Of a DNA stretch of 64,000 nt, positions 32,299 through 42,953 are shown piece after piece. Both the position numbers and the translations under genes were made by a program. Numbering within the stretch: the first letter of the stretch is position 1; each line of letters starts with the position of its first letter. Origin of the DNA: Mycoplasma zalophidermidis (lineage in GTDB: Bacteria > Bacillota_I > Bacilli_A > Mycoplasmatales > Metamycoplasmataceae). The notes under the pieces are model-generated. The model saw nothing but the letters and a program-made list of their open reading frames with translations, was not told where the DNA came from and did no database searches. The DNA is taken from contig NZ_JAHMHK010000001.1 of NCBI RefSeq assembly GCF_018913985.1, forward strand, positions 248,001 to 312,000, written 5' to 3'.

Positions 32299-35206
32299 TC
32301 ACAAAAACAAAACTTAATATTATTAATGTTAAAACTATAGTTAATAAAGAAAAACTTATTTTATAAAATTTTGTTTTTGTTTCGCTGATTTGGTTTAAAT
32401 TTTCGTTATTAATTAATTTTAAGTTTTTGTTCCTTGCATTATGGATATCAACTCTTCTTTCACCAATAAAAACTAGCAATAAAATGATTGCAGATAGAAG
32501 TGTTGGAATAATTACTTCCCCAATACCCTTAATAGATGTAAGCAGTGATGAACGAGCAGCTATATCTAAGTGACTTGAAGGTTTTATTATAAATTCATAA
32601 ATAGTTTTGCTAATTATATCATTTGTGCCAGTACCACCAGGTGTTGGAGAAATTGAGTTAATGTTTCTAATTAATACACTTCCAACCATCATATTAAAAT
32701 ATGAACCACCTATAATTGGTGATTGTAACATATCGGTTGACAAAGCAAATCAAGCTAATGGAACATAGGCTCAAGGCAATATTTTTCAGATTAATAATTC
32801 AATAAATTTATACCATTTTTTAATAACAGTTTTTAATCCGTGCCGTACTTTATAAAATTCGTATTGAAGTTTAGCGCGTTTATTATCTGCATCGTAAATC
32901 GAAACAAAGGGTAACCATTCAAGGAAATTAATTAATTTATTTAAAATTCAATTTTGTATTTTTTTATTTAAAGCCAGTAGTAAAAAACCAATTGCTAGAA
33001 CTGAGTCTATTGTTATTCCCAATATTAAGGAAATAAGCATAATTAAGGATGTTTTATCTGTTTTTACATTAGAAAAGAAATTACCATAAAAATAAATTCC
33101 AATTGGTAAAAACACAACGATTAAAAATATATTACTCATTTGCCAAATAAACGTATTTATAACAATTGAAGAAATAAGTTGTGGGCGCGGAACGTTTCTT
33201 CTTCTTAAAAATCAATATGTGGCAATATCACCACCGATAGATTTTGGAGTTACATTTTGGGAAACTAAAGAGATAAGTGAACCAGTCAATAGATCTGTGA
33301 ATTTAACATTTATGTTCTGCCACTTCAAAAGTTTTTTGAAAATCATCGCGTTTGTGAAAGAATAAATCAAAAAACCACCTATTATCGCAATAAATGAAGC
33401 TCTGGAGTATACAGACGTATTTATTTGCGTTCACATACCATTAAATATTTCTTTAATATTGGCTGAACCTACCGAATTTGAACTCTTAAAGTTATAAACT
33501 GAGTGAAATAAGAACGCGAATATCCCGAATAAAATCAAAACAAAAAACACATATTTTAATACCGAAAAAGCATTTAATTTAGTAGTAGAAGATGTTTCTT
33601 TAAGCTCTAAAATACTATCTAACATATTATTTTCGCGAATTATCACACCCAACTTGCCATCTTCGTCAGTTTTACGAATTTTAACATCTGTAAAAATAGT
33701 CATTTTTTCATCTAATGAATTGTAGGTTATAACTGAATTATCTCCTTGTTCAAAACAAAGTTTTAAATAAATATTTGATTCAATAGCATGATCTTTAATT
33801 AATTTATAATTAACTAATTTTTGTTCGCCAACGTGTGTTGTATTTTTCAGTCTGTTTATGAAACTGCCAATACTTTTTTTAGGCATTTCATATGATTTGG
33901 TTTGCGTGTGCGAATAACCGTATTCACTGTAAATTTTATTCAAAATGTCAAAAAGCGTTAAACCTTTTTCTTTGTAAACAGATATCATTCTCATTAATTC
34001 TGCTGAAAATAAATAAGCATCAAATATGTAATTAGAAGAATTAAGCATATATTCAAAATTATTTGTGTGAGCAATTAGTAAGTTATTATTGTCTTTTAAT
34101 TGCTTATATAGTGATGAATGATTGTGAAAAACTAATGTTTTTATGTTATATTTTTTAGCAACAACATCTAATAATGATGAAGAGTTAAAACTTCGTGCAA
34201 CGAACGCATTAATTAAATTAGATTTATCAAAATCGGGATCATCATTCACTAAAAAATGAAGGTAAATAGCAGAAATTTGGTCAGGTTTTAGGTATTTATA
34301 AAGATGTTTGTGTTTTATTGATACACAAGCACCGCTTCCAGACCTATTGATCGCAAAATTCGCATCGTTTTTTCTGAACCAATACTTCATATTAAGACTA
34401 TTCAACTGATTAAGATTTGATTTATATCAGTTTTTATTTGTTTTATTATCTCTGTATTTAACCTTAATATCCAGTTTATTATGTAAATTTTTAATGTATG
34501 AATATTGTTCGTGAGATGAAATATCAAAAGCAAATAAATTATTATTGATCTTTGAAAAGCCTTTTTTTCTTTTTATGAATTCCAGTGAATTATTAATGCA
34601 TTCATCCATTGCTTCAATATAATTAACATTAATCTCATTTTCAGGTATTGAAATCATTAAATAGTTAACTTCGTTTAATTTCATTGAGATTTTAGTTATA
34701 TCAGTTGCGTTGAAATTTTCTCCATCTCCTCAATAAAACGCAATTTGAATACTGTTTTTTACATTTTTGTATTTACCAATGTATACACGAACTGGTATTT
34801 TATATTTTTCTGTAATCGTTTTGTGCGTGATGCTAGGTACTTTTTCAGCATCTTTTATCGTATTGATTAAGTATCCTTTTTTATCTAGTACTCTACTCAT
34901 AATACTTGTATAAAGTTTGCCGTGAAATGATTGGTCATTACCGAAAAATATTTGTTTAGAATCTAATTTTTGATCATCGAGCATGTTCCCTAACGATTCA
35001 GCAATAGCGGTAACGGTATATTCGTTAATAAGATTGGTTCCTACACCGATTTCAGCAATAACTTTATTACCAGTAAAAAACATGCTTCTGCTAAAAGCAT
35101 AATTAATTTCCGCCTCTTTGTTTATTAAACCAAAAGACAGTATTTTTTTTGCAAACAATTTATCTTTCGATTCTTTTGCTCGTCATTTTTCAAAAACAGG
35201 ATTCAT
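32291..35206 (-). CDS. fusion: degenerate phosphohexomutase domain + LPG-synthase-type (UPF0104) membrane domain
   Basis: One 971-residue frame with TGA as Trp. Residues 1 to about 530 are soluble and laid out like a phosphogluco/phosphomannomutase: GVGTNLINEYTVTAIAESLG aligns with the GTAGIRG start, and later FRKNDANFAINRSGSG occupies the place of the metal-binding DxDxDR. Neither the SHNP phosphoserine loop nor the metal loop is intact, so it is probably not an active mutase. Residues about 540-971 form a membrane domain with VTPKSIGGDIATYWFLRRRN and SISPTPGGTGTND, the two hallmarks of the LPG_synthase_TM/UPF0104 family (MprF flippase, AglD, YbhN). It may sense or bind a sugar phosphate and move or modify a lipid. 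GGAGGAAT precedes the ATG. The function is inferred. Confidence 0.72.
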
Positions 35207-35285
35207 ATTCCTCCACTTAAATTAATTATATATAAAAAAATAATCCTTTCGTCCATAAAATCGTCGCGGAAATAGATTCCAATAT

Positions 35286-35291
35286 TATAAT
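35286..35291 (+). promoter_or_regulatory. -10 box of fmt, six bases from ATG
   Basis: TATAAT, six bases, ATG; no Shine-Dalgarno. Confidence 0.5.
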
Positions 35292-35297
35292 GTTTAT

Positions 35298-36137
35298 ATG
35301 AAAAAAATATTATTAGCTGGTACTCCTGAGTTCGCAGTACCGATTTTTGAAGAGTTGATTAAAAATTTTGATGTTGTTGCCATTGTCTCTCAGCCAGACA
35401 GACCTTCTGTGAGAGGAAGAAAAATAATACCAACACCCACTAAAGAATTAGCTTTAAAATATAATATTAGATGCTTTCAACCTGAAAAGATTGTCGATAT
35501 TTACGATGAGTTAAAATCATTAAATTATGATTATTTGATTACTGCTGCTTTTGGACAGTTTATACCATCTAAAATATTAGATTTGGCTAATAAACTTAAT
35601 CTGAATATTCACGGTTCATTACTGCCAAAATATAGGGGAGCTGCTCCTATACAATATGCAGTTTTAAATGGAGATTCAGAAACTGGGATTAGTGTAATAG
35701 AGATGGTTAAACAAATGGATGCGGGAGATGTTTTTGTTCAAAAATTGATAAAAATAGACGAAAATGATACGTCAAAAGATGTTTTTGAAAAATTAAAAAA
35801 AATAGCTGCTGAAAATATTGTGTCTTGAATTAATGATATTGATAGTGGTAAATATAATAGAACTGCTCAAGATGAAAACTACGTTACTTTTAGTCCAAAA
35901 TTGGAAAAAGAAGCTGGGGAAATAAAAAAAGACATGACTTGTAATCAAGCGTTGCGAATTATTAAAGCTTTTAATCCCAATCCATCAGCTTATTGCTTTA
36001 TGGATAACAAGAGAGTAAAGGTGCATTTTGCCCAAAAAGAACAACTCAAAAATGCACCAACATTTGATTTATCCGATGGAAAACTTTATCTATCAGATTA
36101 TAGTTTTGAAGGAAAAAAACGTGTAATTTTAAAATAA
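35298..36137 (+). CDS. fmt: methionyl-tRNA formyltransferase
   Basis: A 279-residue enzyme that formylates initiator Met-tRNA with 10-formyl-THF. KILLAGTPEFAVPIFEELI opens the Rossmann domain; the catalytic region is LNIHGSLLPKYRGAAPIQYA, with Asn, His and later Asp (VIEMVKQMDAGDVF) in the expected places. The C-terminal OB-like domain is slightly short. One TGA-Trp at residue 177. def is not adjacent. A -10 box six bases upstream without a ribosome binding site suggests a leaderless transcript. Confidence 0.94.
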
Positions 36138-36140
36138 AAA

Positions 36141-36153
36141 ACCCATTACGGGT
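36141..36153 (-). terminator. short terminator of tRNA-Thr(GGU)
   Basis: ACCC-ATTAC-GGGT followed on the minus strand by a run of T. Confidence 0.45.
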
Positions 36154-36156
36154 ATA

Positions 36157-36232
36157 TGGTGCCGACTACAGGACTTGAACCTGCGACCCCATCCTTACCA
36201 TGGATGTGCTCTACCGGCTGAGCTAAGACGGC
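36157..36232 (-). tRNA. tRNA-Thr (anticodon GGU)
   Basis: Full cloverleaf on the minus strand: acceptor GCCGTCT/AGTCGGC with one T-T mismatch, D arm GCTC/GAGC, anticodon stem CATCC/GGATG with loop ATGGTAA, T arm with TTCAAGT loop, encoded CCA. The anticodon GGU reads ACC and ACU. Confidence 0.93.
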
Positions 36233-36275
36233 GCAAAAGTATTATAATATAAATTTATATAAAATAAAATCATTT

Positions 36276-36300
36276 AAAAATTCCGCGGGACGGAATTTTT
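36276..36300. terminator. terminator of the PHP/ATPase operon
   Basis: AAAAATTCCG and CGGAATTTTT form a 10-bp stem with CGGGA loop; T-runs follow on both strands. Confidence 0.75.
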
Positions 36301-36309
36301 TATTATTTT

Positions 36310-36600
36310 TTATAGAGTTTTAAATCTTTCGACAAATTTTTTAAATAATTCAACAATTAATGAAACAGATGTATTGTCTTTCGATGCTTCAAACGTTTCG
36401 TCAGTAATTACCAATTCAACATTTTTATTATCTGATGAATGGTTTGCTACAAATTCAACAAGAAATTTATCAATTGCTTCTTTGTTTCATGTGTCTTTAG
36501 GATTATTTAAATAAATTTCTCATTTATTCTTACTCTTTGTGTCTTTTATTATTAATATAGACCCCTTGACTTCGTCTGTTTTAAAATCAATATTAATCAT
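36310..36600 (-). CDS. small protein of the PHP/ATPase operon
   Basis: A 96-residue soluble protein that I do not recognise. It begins MINIDFKTDEVKGSILI and contains KWEIYLNNPKDTWNKEAIDKF; both Trp at W-positions include TGA codons. Composition suggests an alternating beta-alpha fold without membrane segments. The start overlaps the end of the ATPase gene by eight bases, so it belongs to the same operon and is the last gene before the terminator. It may be an accessory, sensor or immunity-type partner; that is inference from position only. Confidence 0.7.
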
Positions 36601-38299
36601 TCTTTTCTCCCTTTTTAAGTTTGTAATTTAATATTTTGCTTCGTTTATTTAGAGCCTCAAATCCACCTTCTAAATAATATGATTCAGCTGTTTCTTTTTT
36701 ATTGATTATCTTGTTTTCAACTATTTTTTGGTCTAACTCTTTTTCCAAATCTATTGTAATCGAGTCACTTTCCAACAATGTACCAATATTAGCGTTATGT
36801 GTAACTATAAATAATTGCTTATTTGTGTTTTTAAATTCTTTTAGCAATTGTATTACTTTTGTGACCACTGTGTAATTATCAAGGTCGTCTTCAATTTGGT
36901 CAAGTAATAAATATTCGCCATTGTCTCCTGAATCAATATTTTCAATGGTGTGCATAATACCAAAAAGCGATTTTTCGCCATTTGACATCTGTTCATAGTT
37001 TTTATCACCGACACTCAGTTTAATATGTTCTTTTAACAACGTATTTACGACTTCTTCTTTCTTGCGTTGCGACATTAATGTATATTCATTTGAAGATGTT
37101 ATTAAATCAATAATATTTTTTCTTCTATTAGCATTTAACCCAATAGTTTCTTTAATAATATCTTGGATGTTACCTTCATCTAAATCGAACGGTTCAACTT
37201 TCAAAAAAATTGCATCCTCATTTGGAATTTTCCATTTAAAATTTCAATTAACTGAATACGTATTTTTATTTTCATTATCAATAACGTTTTTATAAGCTTT
37301 ATTGCAATTAAACAACTTTTCTGCAGATTTAGCAAAATAGTCGCACAGTTCATTATATTGACTCAAATTATTTTCGTTTTTATTTAATCTTTCTTTCGCT
37401 GCCTTCAAAGCATATTCATAACTTGACACAAAACTTTCTAGAGTATTTTTTAATATTTTATTTTTAACATTTAATTTTTTGGTTGCTACTTGAAAATCAT
37501 TCAGTGATTTGGTTAAAATAACTAATTTTGAATTGAATTCGTCATGCTCTTTTTTGTAATAATCTTTATAATGATCCAAACTATCAATATTTTTTATTAT
37601 GTCTAAATTTAATGAACCAATTAAATTAATTTGTCTTTTTATTTCATTTTCATTAGTCGTTAAATTATTGCTAAGACTCTCTAAATGCATTTTTTCTGCA
37701 TTTCAATCAAACGTATTTGTCTGCAAGGTTGATAGTGAAGAATTGGTGTTTTTGGTTTTTTCTAATATAAATGGTATGTGATAATTTATGGTTTTTTTGC
37801 TTAAATCATTGTATTCACAAAAAGTTTTAGCCAAATCATCATAAGGTTGAAGAAATTCTGTATTTATCGGATCTTTAAGTATTTCTGATACATATATAGG
37901 TAGATTCTCTTTCACAAGTTTTTTAAATTTTGAAGAATAATCAATAGAAGATTTTCGCGAATCATTTTGTGTTATATAACAGCTAAATTTTTCTTGTAAT
38001 TCATTTAAACCATCGGTATATTTATTTTGAGGCTTATTGAGATTTAGAAAATTGTTTGAATAGTATTCACCGGTTTCATCAATAACCTTTTCAATCGCCA
38101 GACAATATTTATTTTCGACAAAATCTTCTTTTTTGTTTCCTCTTTTAAATATGTTTGTTTTTGCTATTGATTCAGCAATAAGACGTAAAAACGTGCTCTT
38201 TCCTGAGCCTTTTTCTCCTAAGATAACATTTATTTTTCCAAAATTTACTTCTTTTGTTTCTCCGGTTACTGTATTTTTAAAAACTATTTTCTTAATCAT
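36593..38299 (-). CDS. Rad50/SMC-like ATPase, partner of PHP phosphoesterase
   Basis: A 568-residue ABC-type ATPase split by a coiled coil. Walker A is LGEKGSGKSTFLRLIAES (residues 28-36 in the centre). A helical, Lys/Asn-rich middle part from about 200 to 350 looks like a short coiled coil. The ABC signature is EQMSNGEKSLFG near residue 438, Walker B YLLLDQIEDDLDN near 464-475, and the H-loop LFIVTHNANIG follows. That layout resembles the ATPase half of PHP-ATPase proteins such as the TrlF family. It starts within the stop codon of the PHP gene (TAATG). Role in nucleic-acid sensing or defence is inferred. Confidence 0.8.
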
Positions 38300-38994
38300 T
38301 AATACTCCTTTATTTCTACTAATTTTTTATTTAAGGCTTCTTTGATAGTGTCAAAAGAAACATTGCCATTAACAGTTACATATGTTTGATATTTGGTATT
38401 ATCATATGGATATTTTTTTCAATCATGAACATCGCTAAACATTACAACTGGAACATCAGTGAGAAATTTTGAAACTTTTTTTAGATTCGAGGAGTTAAAA
38501 GTTGTTGAATCTAAACCATCAACTTGACAATTTATCAAATCTTCTAATACTAAAAAATCTTTTCCCTTTCCGATGTGCGGAAATATCATAAATTTAAATC
38601 CTTTAAGAAGATTACACAAACTTTTGTAACTGTGGTTTTTTCTGTTCATGTGTGAAAAGTTAGAGTTTATAATTTTTTCGATTTTTTCTAAATTTTCATT
38701 AGGGTCAAAAACAATTACAGCTTGAGCAATTTTATTGCCCTTGTATGAAATTAGGTTAATTTCACACCCAGGCAATAACAATATATTTGCCTTCATTTCT
38801 TTTATTAATCCAAGTCTTCTTTTATAACTTTCTAAAAATAATTTGTCGTGATCTGAAAAGCAAGCGGCCGATACGTAATTACTAATTAATTTTTCAATCA
38901 TTATTTGTTCATCAAAAATTGATACATTACTGCCTGAAATATTCGAGTCAGGAGAATGCATGTGTAAATCAATAATAATCTTTTTTTGTTGCAT
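38299..38994 (-). CDS. PHP-family metal-dependent phosphoesterase
   Basis: A 231-residue PHP-domain protein with the full set of metal ligands: DLHMHSPDS (His11, His13), FSDHD, GCEINL (Glu), FPHIGKG and FSDVHDW (the DxH near the end). Such domains hydrolyse phosphate esters or nucleic-acid ends. The only downstream partners are the ATPase, which overlaps by one base, and a small protein. AAGGAG precedes the ATG. In many bacteria a PHP domain and an SMC-like ATPase are fused in one polypeptide; here they are separate genes. Confidence 0.83.
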
Positions 38995-39079
38995 TATTCT
39001 CCTTTTTTATTATTATAAAGAATTATTTGTATTTGTTCAATTTAAATAAAATCAACATTTTTCAGTAAAAACGCAATAA

Positions 39080-39113
39080 AAAGATTGAATTATCACGATA
39101 AATTCAATCTTTC
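39080..39113 (-). terminator. terminator overlapping the ECF S-component stop
   Basis: AAAGATTGAATT and AATTCAATCTTT pair; the stop codon lies inside the hairpin, followed by five T on the minus strand. Confidence 0.65.
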
Positions 39114-39731
39114 CAAGTATTTTTTTCTTATCTCAAGCAAAGGCAAATATGCTGCCAATCCAATTAATAAATTAAATAGCGGTTCACTAATTAAATTCAC
39201 CGTGTGAGCAACCATTCATTCTAGCGGTGGCAAAATCCCTTTAATTTCGCCAATGAATTTATTATGAAAATATTGTGACCCAAGAACAAAAGCAGTATTT
39301 AAAAATGTCGCAGCTAAAATTAGTACTAAGAATTTTCACATTTTTGGTTTATTTTTCATATTTATAAGTATGTAAATTAAATACACAATTAAACTCATCA
39401 TCACTCTAGGAACAACTGATAAATCAAAATTTTGGTATTTAATTACACCTAAAATAAATGCTGCAATAAAAGAAGAGAAACCAAAACCTAATCCAGAGAT
39501 TAATGAACCATTGAAACCTAAGTGGACTGTAGCAATCACAACAATCAAAGGTAAATAGGTTAATTGAGTTGGTCCGAAAGGAATATAACCTAAAAATACA
39601 GATACGCCAGCAATAAGAAAAAATGCTAGGTAAACTGCTAAACAAACAATATGGTAAATTAGACCTGATCTTGTGTGTATTTTGGCATTTGATTTAGTTG
39701 GTTCTAAATTTGATTTAGATGTCTTAAGCAT
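39090..39731 (-). CDS. ECF transporter S component
   Basis: A 213-residue membrane protein with five or six helices. The segment LTYLPLIVVIATVHLGFNGS followed by GLGFGFSSFIAAF and VVPRVMMSLIVYL matches the ECF_trnsprt substrate-binding family (PanT/FolT type), which captures vitamins and plugs into a shared EcfAA'T module. No ecfA or ecfT is adjacent, as usual for group II ECF systems. A minus-strand TATAAT six bases before the ATG and no Shine-Dalgarno suggest a leaderless mRNA. The vitamin is undetermined. Confidence 0.72.
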
Positions 39732-39737
39732 GCAAAA

Positions 39738-39743
39738 ATTATA
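39738..39743 (-). promoter_or_regulatory. -10 box of ECF S component, six bases from ATG
   Basis: Minus-strand TATAAT, six bases, ATG. Confidence 0.5.
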
Positions 39744-39783
39744 ACTGAAAACAAAAAATGAGTTAAACTCTAAAAATGTTTGG

Positions 39784-39789
39784 TATAAT
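39784..39789 (+). promoter_or_regulatory. -10 box of tRNA-Trp(UCA)
   Basis: TATAAT 18 bases before the mature tRNA 5' end. Confidence 0.5.
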
Positions 39790-39807
39790 AATTTAGCAAT
39801 TTGAGCT

Positions 39808-39882
39808 AGGAGTGTAGTTCAATGGTAGAACAACGGGCTTCAACCCCGTGTGTTATGGGTTCGAGTCCTGTCACTCCTGCCA
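39808..39882 (+). tRNA. tRNA-Trp (anticodon UCA, reads UGA)
   Basis: Acceptor AGGAGTG/CACTCCT, D arm GTTC/GAAC, anticodon stem ACGGG/CCCGT with loop CTTCAAC, T loop TTCGAGT, encoded CCA. Anticodon UCA decodes UGA and, by wobble, UGG as Trp. It is the molecular basis for reading TGA as Trp throughout this window. A T-rich run follows as terminator. Confidence 0.95.
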
Positions 39883-39918
39883 TTTTTTTATACTTTTTTT
39901 GAATTAAAAAAATGACAG

Positions 39919-40818
39919 CTATGCCACCTTTTTAATAATTTCAAATTTTTCTTTAATTATTTTAATAATTTCTGGTTCTAAAACAAAAGCTAGAACAGCT
40001 AATGCTTCGGGACCTGTATGGATTGATACAACCGGACCAATCAAATCAACCACAGGTTTAACACCTAGGGTTTTTGTGATATTGTCGACAAAGTCAGTTA
40101 ATTCTGGTTCTTTAGCCATAGAATGTAAGGCCATAGTGAATAATTCTTTATCTGTTTCAATAGGCAATAACACTTGTTTTCTTTCCACTGCTTTTAAGCA
40201 AGTTTTGAAAAAACTTCTTCCTACAGCTTCTTTTTTTAGAAAACCTTCTTCTCAACAAATCATTGGTACAATTTTGAATAATCTCGCAACCGAAGCGGCA
40301 GTGGGGTGTAAACGACCACCTTTAACAAGATATTGGTTGTATTTTGGTATTAATGTGATTGATTTTGTGTATCAACCGTTTTCCATCATATCTACATACT
40401 CATCGAATTTTGATGAATCCTTACACATTTGATATTCAAATCAAGCCAAATCCATTGTTATCATTTGCAAAACCTGAATTGATTGTACAACTCTAACATT
40501 TTCAAAATCGCGACTCAAAGCCGTTAAAGAATTGCAGGTTCCTGATAAGTTTTTTGAAATTGGGTACACTAAAACTTTGTCAAACTCTTTTGACAATTTA
40601 GTCAATAATTCCTCAGCGACCCCTAAATTTATTGCTGACGTTTTTGCTTCTTCTTTTGTACTATAAAACTCGAATAAGTTTGAACCATTGATGTCAATAC
40701 CATCTCTGTATTCTTTACCGTTAATTGATATGTGTAATGGTAAATAATATCATCCTAATTTATCGGTTTGGTTTTTAGTTAAAGCAGAAGAAGAATCTAC
40801 TACAATTGCATATTTCAT
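39919..40818 (-). CDS. degV: DegV family fatty-acid-binding protein
   Basis: A 299-residue protein of the DegV/FakB family, which holds a fatty acid for phosphorylation by FakA. The start MKYAIVVDSSSALTKNQ has the conserved DSS; later KTSAINLG replaces the usual KTSQPS-like loop, followed by YPISKNLSGTCNS, then VSIHTGPEALAV with the conserved HxGP near residue 265. It uses TGA-Trp several times. It probably brings host fatty acids into phospholipid synthesis. The gene has a -10 box six bases upstream and no Shine-Dalgarno. Confidence 0.88.
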
Positions 40819-40824
40819 AAGTTT

Positions 40825-40830
40825 ATTATA
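40825..40830 (-). promoter_or_regulatory. -10 box of degV, six bases from ATG
   Basis: Minus-strand TATAAT, six bases, ATG. Confidence 0.5.
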
Positions 40831-40918
40831 ATGCAAAAGCAATAAAAAAAATATTAATACTAAAATGTTTGTTCTATTTGTGAAATTAATATTTATTATT
40901 AAATTAAAAATTTAAAAG

Positions 40919-40924
40919 TATAAT
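40919..40924 (+). promoter_or_regulatory. -10 box of tRNA-binding protein gene, ten bases from ATG
   Basis: TATAAT, ten bases, ATG; at most a few untranslated bases. Confidence 0.45.
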
Positions 40925-40934
40925 AAAAATTACT

Positions 40935-41585
40935 ATGGCAATAATATTTAATTACAACAAAGAATTTAAAAATACAACCGAGGTAGTTTTTGACTCTACG
41001 GTTCTTGCTTCAGTTACAAAGACATTTGAAAAAGAAGGATTGTTTTATTCGGTTTTAGTAGAGAATAACCAGTCTTTGAAAGTTAGATCTGTATTTTGCA
41101 AAGAAAATTCAAGAAGTAATTTAAACATAATTTTTGGATTTGCTAGTGAAAGTTATTGTAGCTCATTAATCAATGAAATTAGTCAACTTACTGACGAAAA
41201 ACTTAATTTTAACGATAATTCCAATGTTTTAGTAGGGCAAATAATCAAACGTGAACAACACCCAAAAAGTGAAAAATTATTTGTTCTTACTGTCAATTTT
41301 GGAGGTTTTAAGAAAACTATTATTACCAATACTCTTTATACTACCGAAGGCAAATATTTGGCGTGATATATGACCGGTTCAATAACGCCACAAGGACAAG
41401 AAATTAAAATTGGGGAAGTAATGGGAGTTACCAGCGAAGGAATGTTATGTAGTGCTTCTTCACTTGGCCTAGATAAATATAAAGATTCATTTGAGAATGA
41501 CGTTTTAAGTTTTGCTACATCACACAAAAATGAGTATCTGGGTAAAAAAATACAGGATATATATCCTGAATTAATCTTTAAATAA
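40935..41585 (+). CDS. tRNA-binding domain protein (YtpR-like)
   Basis: A 216-residue protein. The C-terminal part is an EMAP/OB-type tRNA-binding domain: VGQIIKREQHPKSEKLFVLTVN near residue 95, then TGSITPQGQEIKIGEVMGV and GMLCSASSLGL, as in the N-terminus of PheT and in YtpR. The first 90 residues are unassigned. TGA at 41367 is Trp. It lies 14 bases before tyrS and is probably co-transcribed, which fits a role in handling tRNA, but no specific substrate is evident. Confidence 0.8.
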
Positions 41586-41599
41586 TTAATGGAGAAAAT

Positions 41600-42835
41600 A
41601 TGACTATTATAGAAGAATTAAAAGCACGGGGGATATTAAAACAAATTAGCAATGAAGATAAATTTAATAATTTAGACCCGAAAAAAGTTAGTGTGTATGG
41701 AGGTTTTGACCCTTCAGCAAAAAGTTTACACCTTGGCAATTACATAATTATGTCAACATTAAAAAGATTTAAGAATGCCGGTTTTAATGTTATCGCTTTA
41801 ATCGGAGGGGCAACCGGAATGATTGGCGATCCTTCGTTCAAAGATTCTGAAAGAGTTTTACTAGACAATGAACAAGTTGTTATTAATAAAACAAAAATTA
41901 AATCGCAACTAGAGTCAGTTGGTTTAGAAGTTTTTGATAACTATTCAATATACAAGGATATGAATATTCTTACATTTCTAAGGGATGCTGGAAAGTTAAT
42001 CAATGTGGCATATATGTTGGCCAAAGATTCTGTGTCATCACGTATTGAAAGAGGTTTATCGTTTACTGAATTTGCTTATCAAATGTTGCAAGGTTATGAC
42101 TTTTTACATTTATATAAATCGAAAAATGTTCGAGTTCAAATAGGGGGTAGCGATCAATGAGGCAACATAACTACCGGTTTAGATATGATAACTAAAGATT
42201 TAGGCGAAAAAAGCGAAGCTGTTGCAATTACAATTGATTTATTAACTGATGAAAATGGTAAAAAAATTGGTAAGAGTACAGGTGGAGGATCACTTTGATT
42301 AGATAAAGAAATGTCTTCACCTTTCAACATGTATCAATACCTATACAACCAAAGTGACGCAATAGTTGAAAAATTATTAAACTGATTAACATTCATTTCT
42401 CTTGACGAAATTAAAAAAATAATGAACGAACATAACCAAAACACTGCTAAACGTGTTGCGCAGGAAAAATTAGCATTTTCAGTAGTTGAAGATATATTTG
42501 GTCGCAAGGAAGCTGTAAATGCTGTTAATATTACAAAATTTTTGTTTGATAAAAACTTTGATTTATTCCAATTATCTCCCGAGGATTTAAAAAATATGGA
42601 ACCCTCTTTGCCAATTTGCGAAATATCTGTTGGAGAGAATGTTATTGACTGTTTAATTAACAAGGGATTCATTTCATCTAAGAGAGAAGCAAGGGAATTT
42701 ATTCAAGCAACTGCACTGAAATTGGATGGTGAAAAAGTTGAAGAAAACAGTTTATTTAGTCCAAAATTTTATGATTCAAAATATGCTATTTTTAAAAAAG
42801 GTAAAAAACAAACAATTCTTTTAAAAACAATATAG
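41600..42835 (+). CDS. tyrS: tyrosine--tRNA ligase
   Basis: A 411-residue class I synthetase for tRNA-Tyr. YGGFDPSAKSLHLGNYI contains the HIGH-like HLGN near residue 48; YQMLQGYDFLHL and QIGGSDQWGNITTGLDM (with TGA-Trp) are TyrRS signatures, and KKIGKSTGG is the KMSKS-like loop. The C-terminal S4 domain begins near residue 345 (INKGFISSKREAREFIQ). GGAG precedes the ATG. tRNA-Thr(CGU) lies 11 bases after the stop. Confidence 0.94.
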
Positions 42836-42846
42836 AATTGTTTTAT

Positions 42847-42920
42847 GCCGATTTCGCTTAGTGGTAAAGCAGCTGACTCGTAATCAGTAGCCACGAGTTC
42901 GATTCTCGTAATCGGCACCA
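42847..42920 (+). tRNA. tRNA-Thr (anticodon CGU)
   Basis: Perfect acceptor GCCGATT/AATCGGC, D arm GCTT/AAGC, anticodon stem GCTGA/TCAGT with loop CTCGTAA, T arm ACGAG/CTCGT with TTCGATT loop, encoded CCA. The anticodon CGU reads ACG. Probably processed from the tyrS transcript. Confidence 0.94.
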
Positions 42921-42923
42921 TAT

Positions 42924-42953
42924 GAAAAAACCAACGCAGTTGTTGGTTTTTTG
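42924..42953. terminator. bidirectional terminator tRNA-Thr / K+ channel
   Basis: AAAAAACCAAC and GTTGGTTTTTT pair around GCAGTT between convergent units. Confidence 0.82.

Noticed and set aside
33431-34405. Separate genes in the phosphohexomutase/flippase-like region
   Set aside because: All segments share one frame from 35206 to 32291, separated only by TGA-Trp codons, and only the first has a good ribosome binding site.
40076-40432. 118-residue plus-strand open frame
   Set aside because: It lies antisense inside degV, which has conserved motifs throughout.
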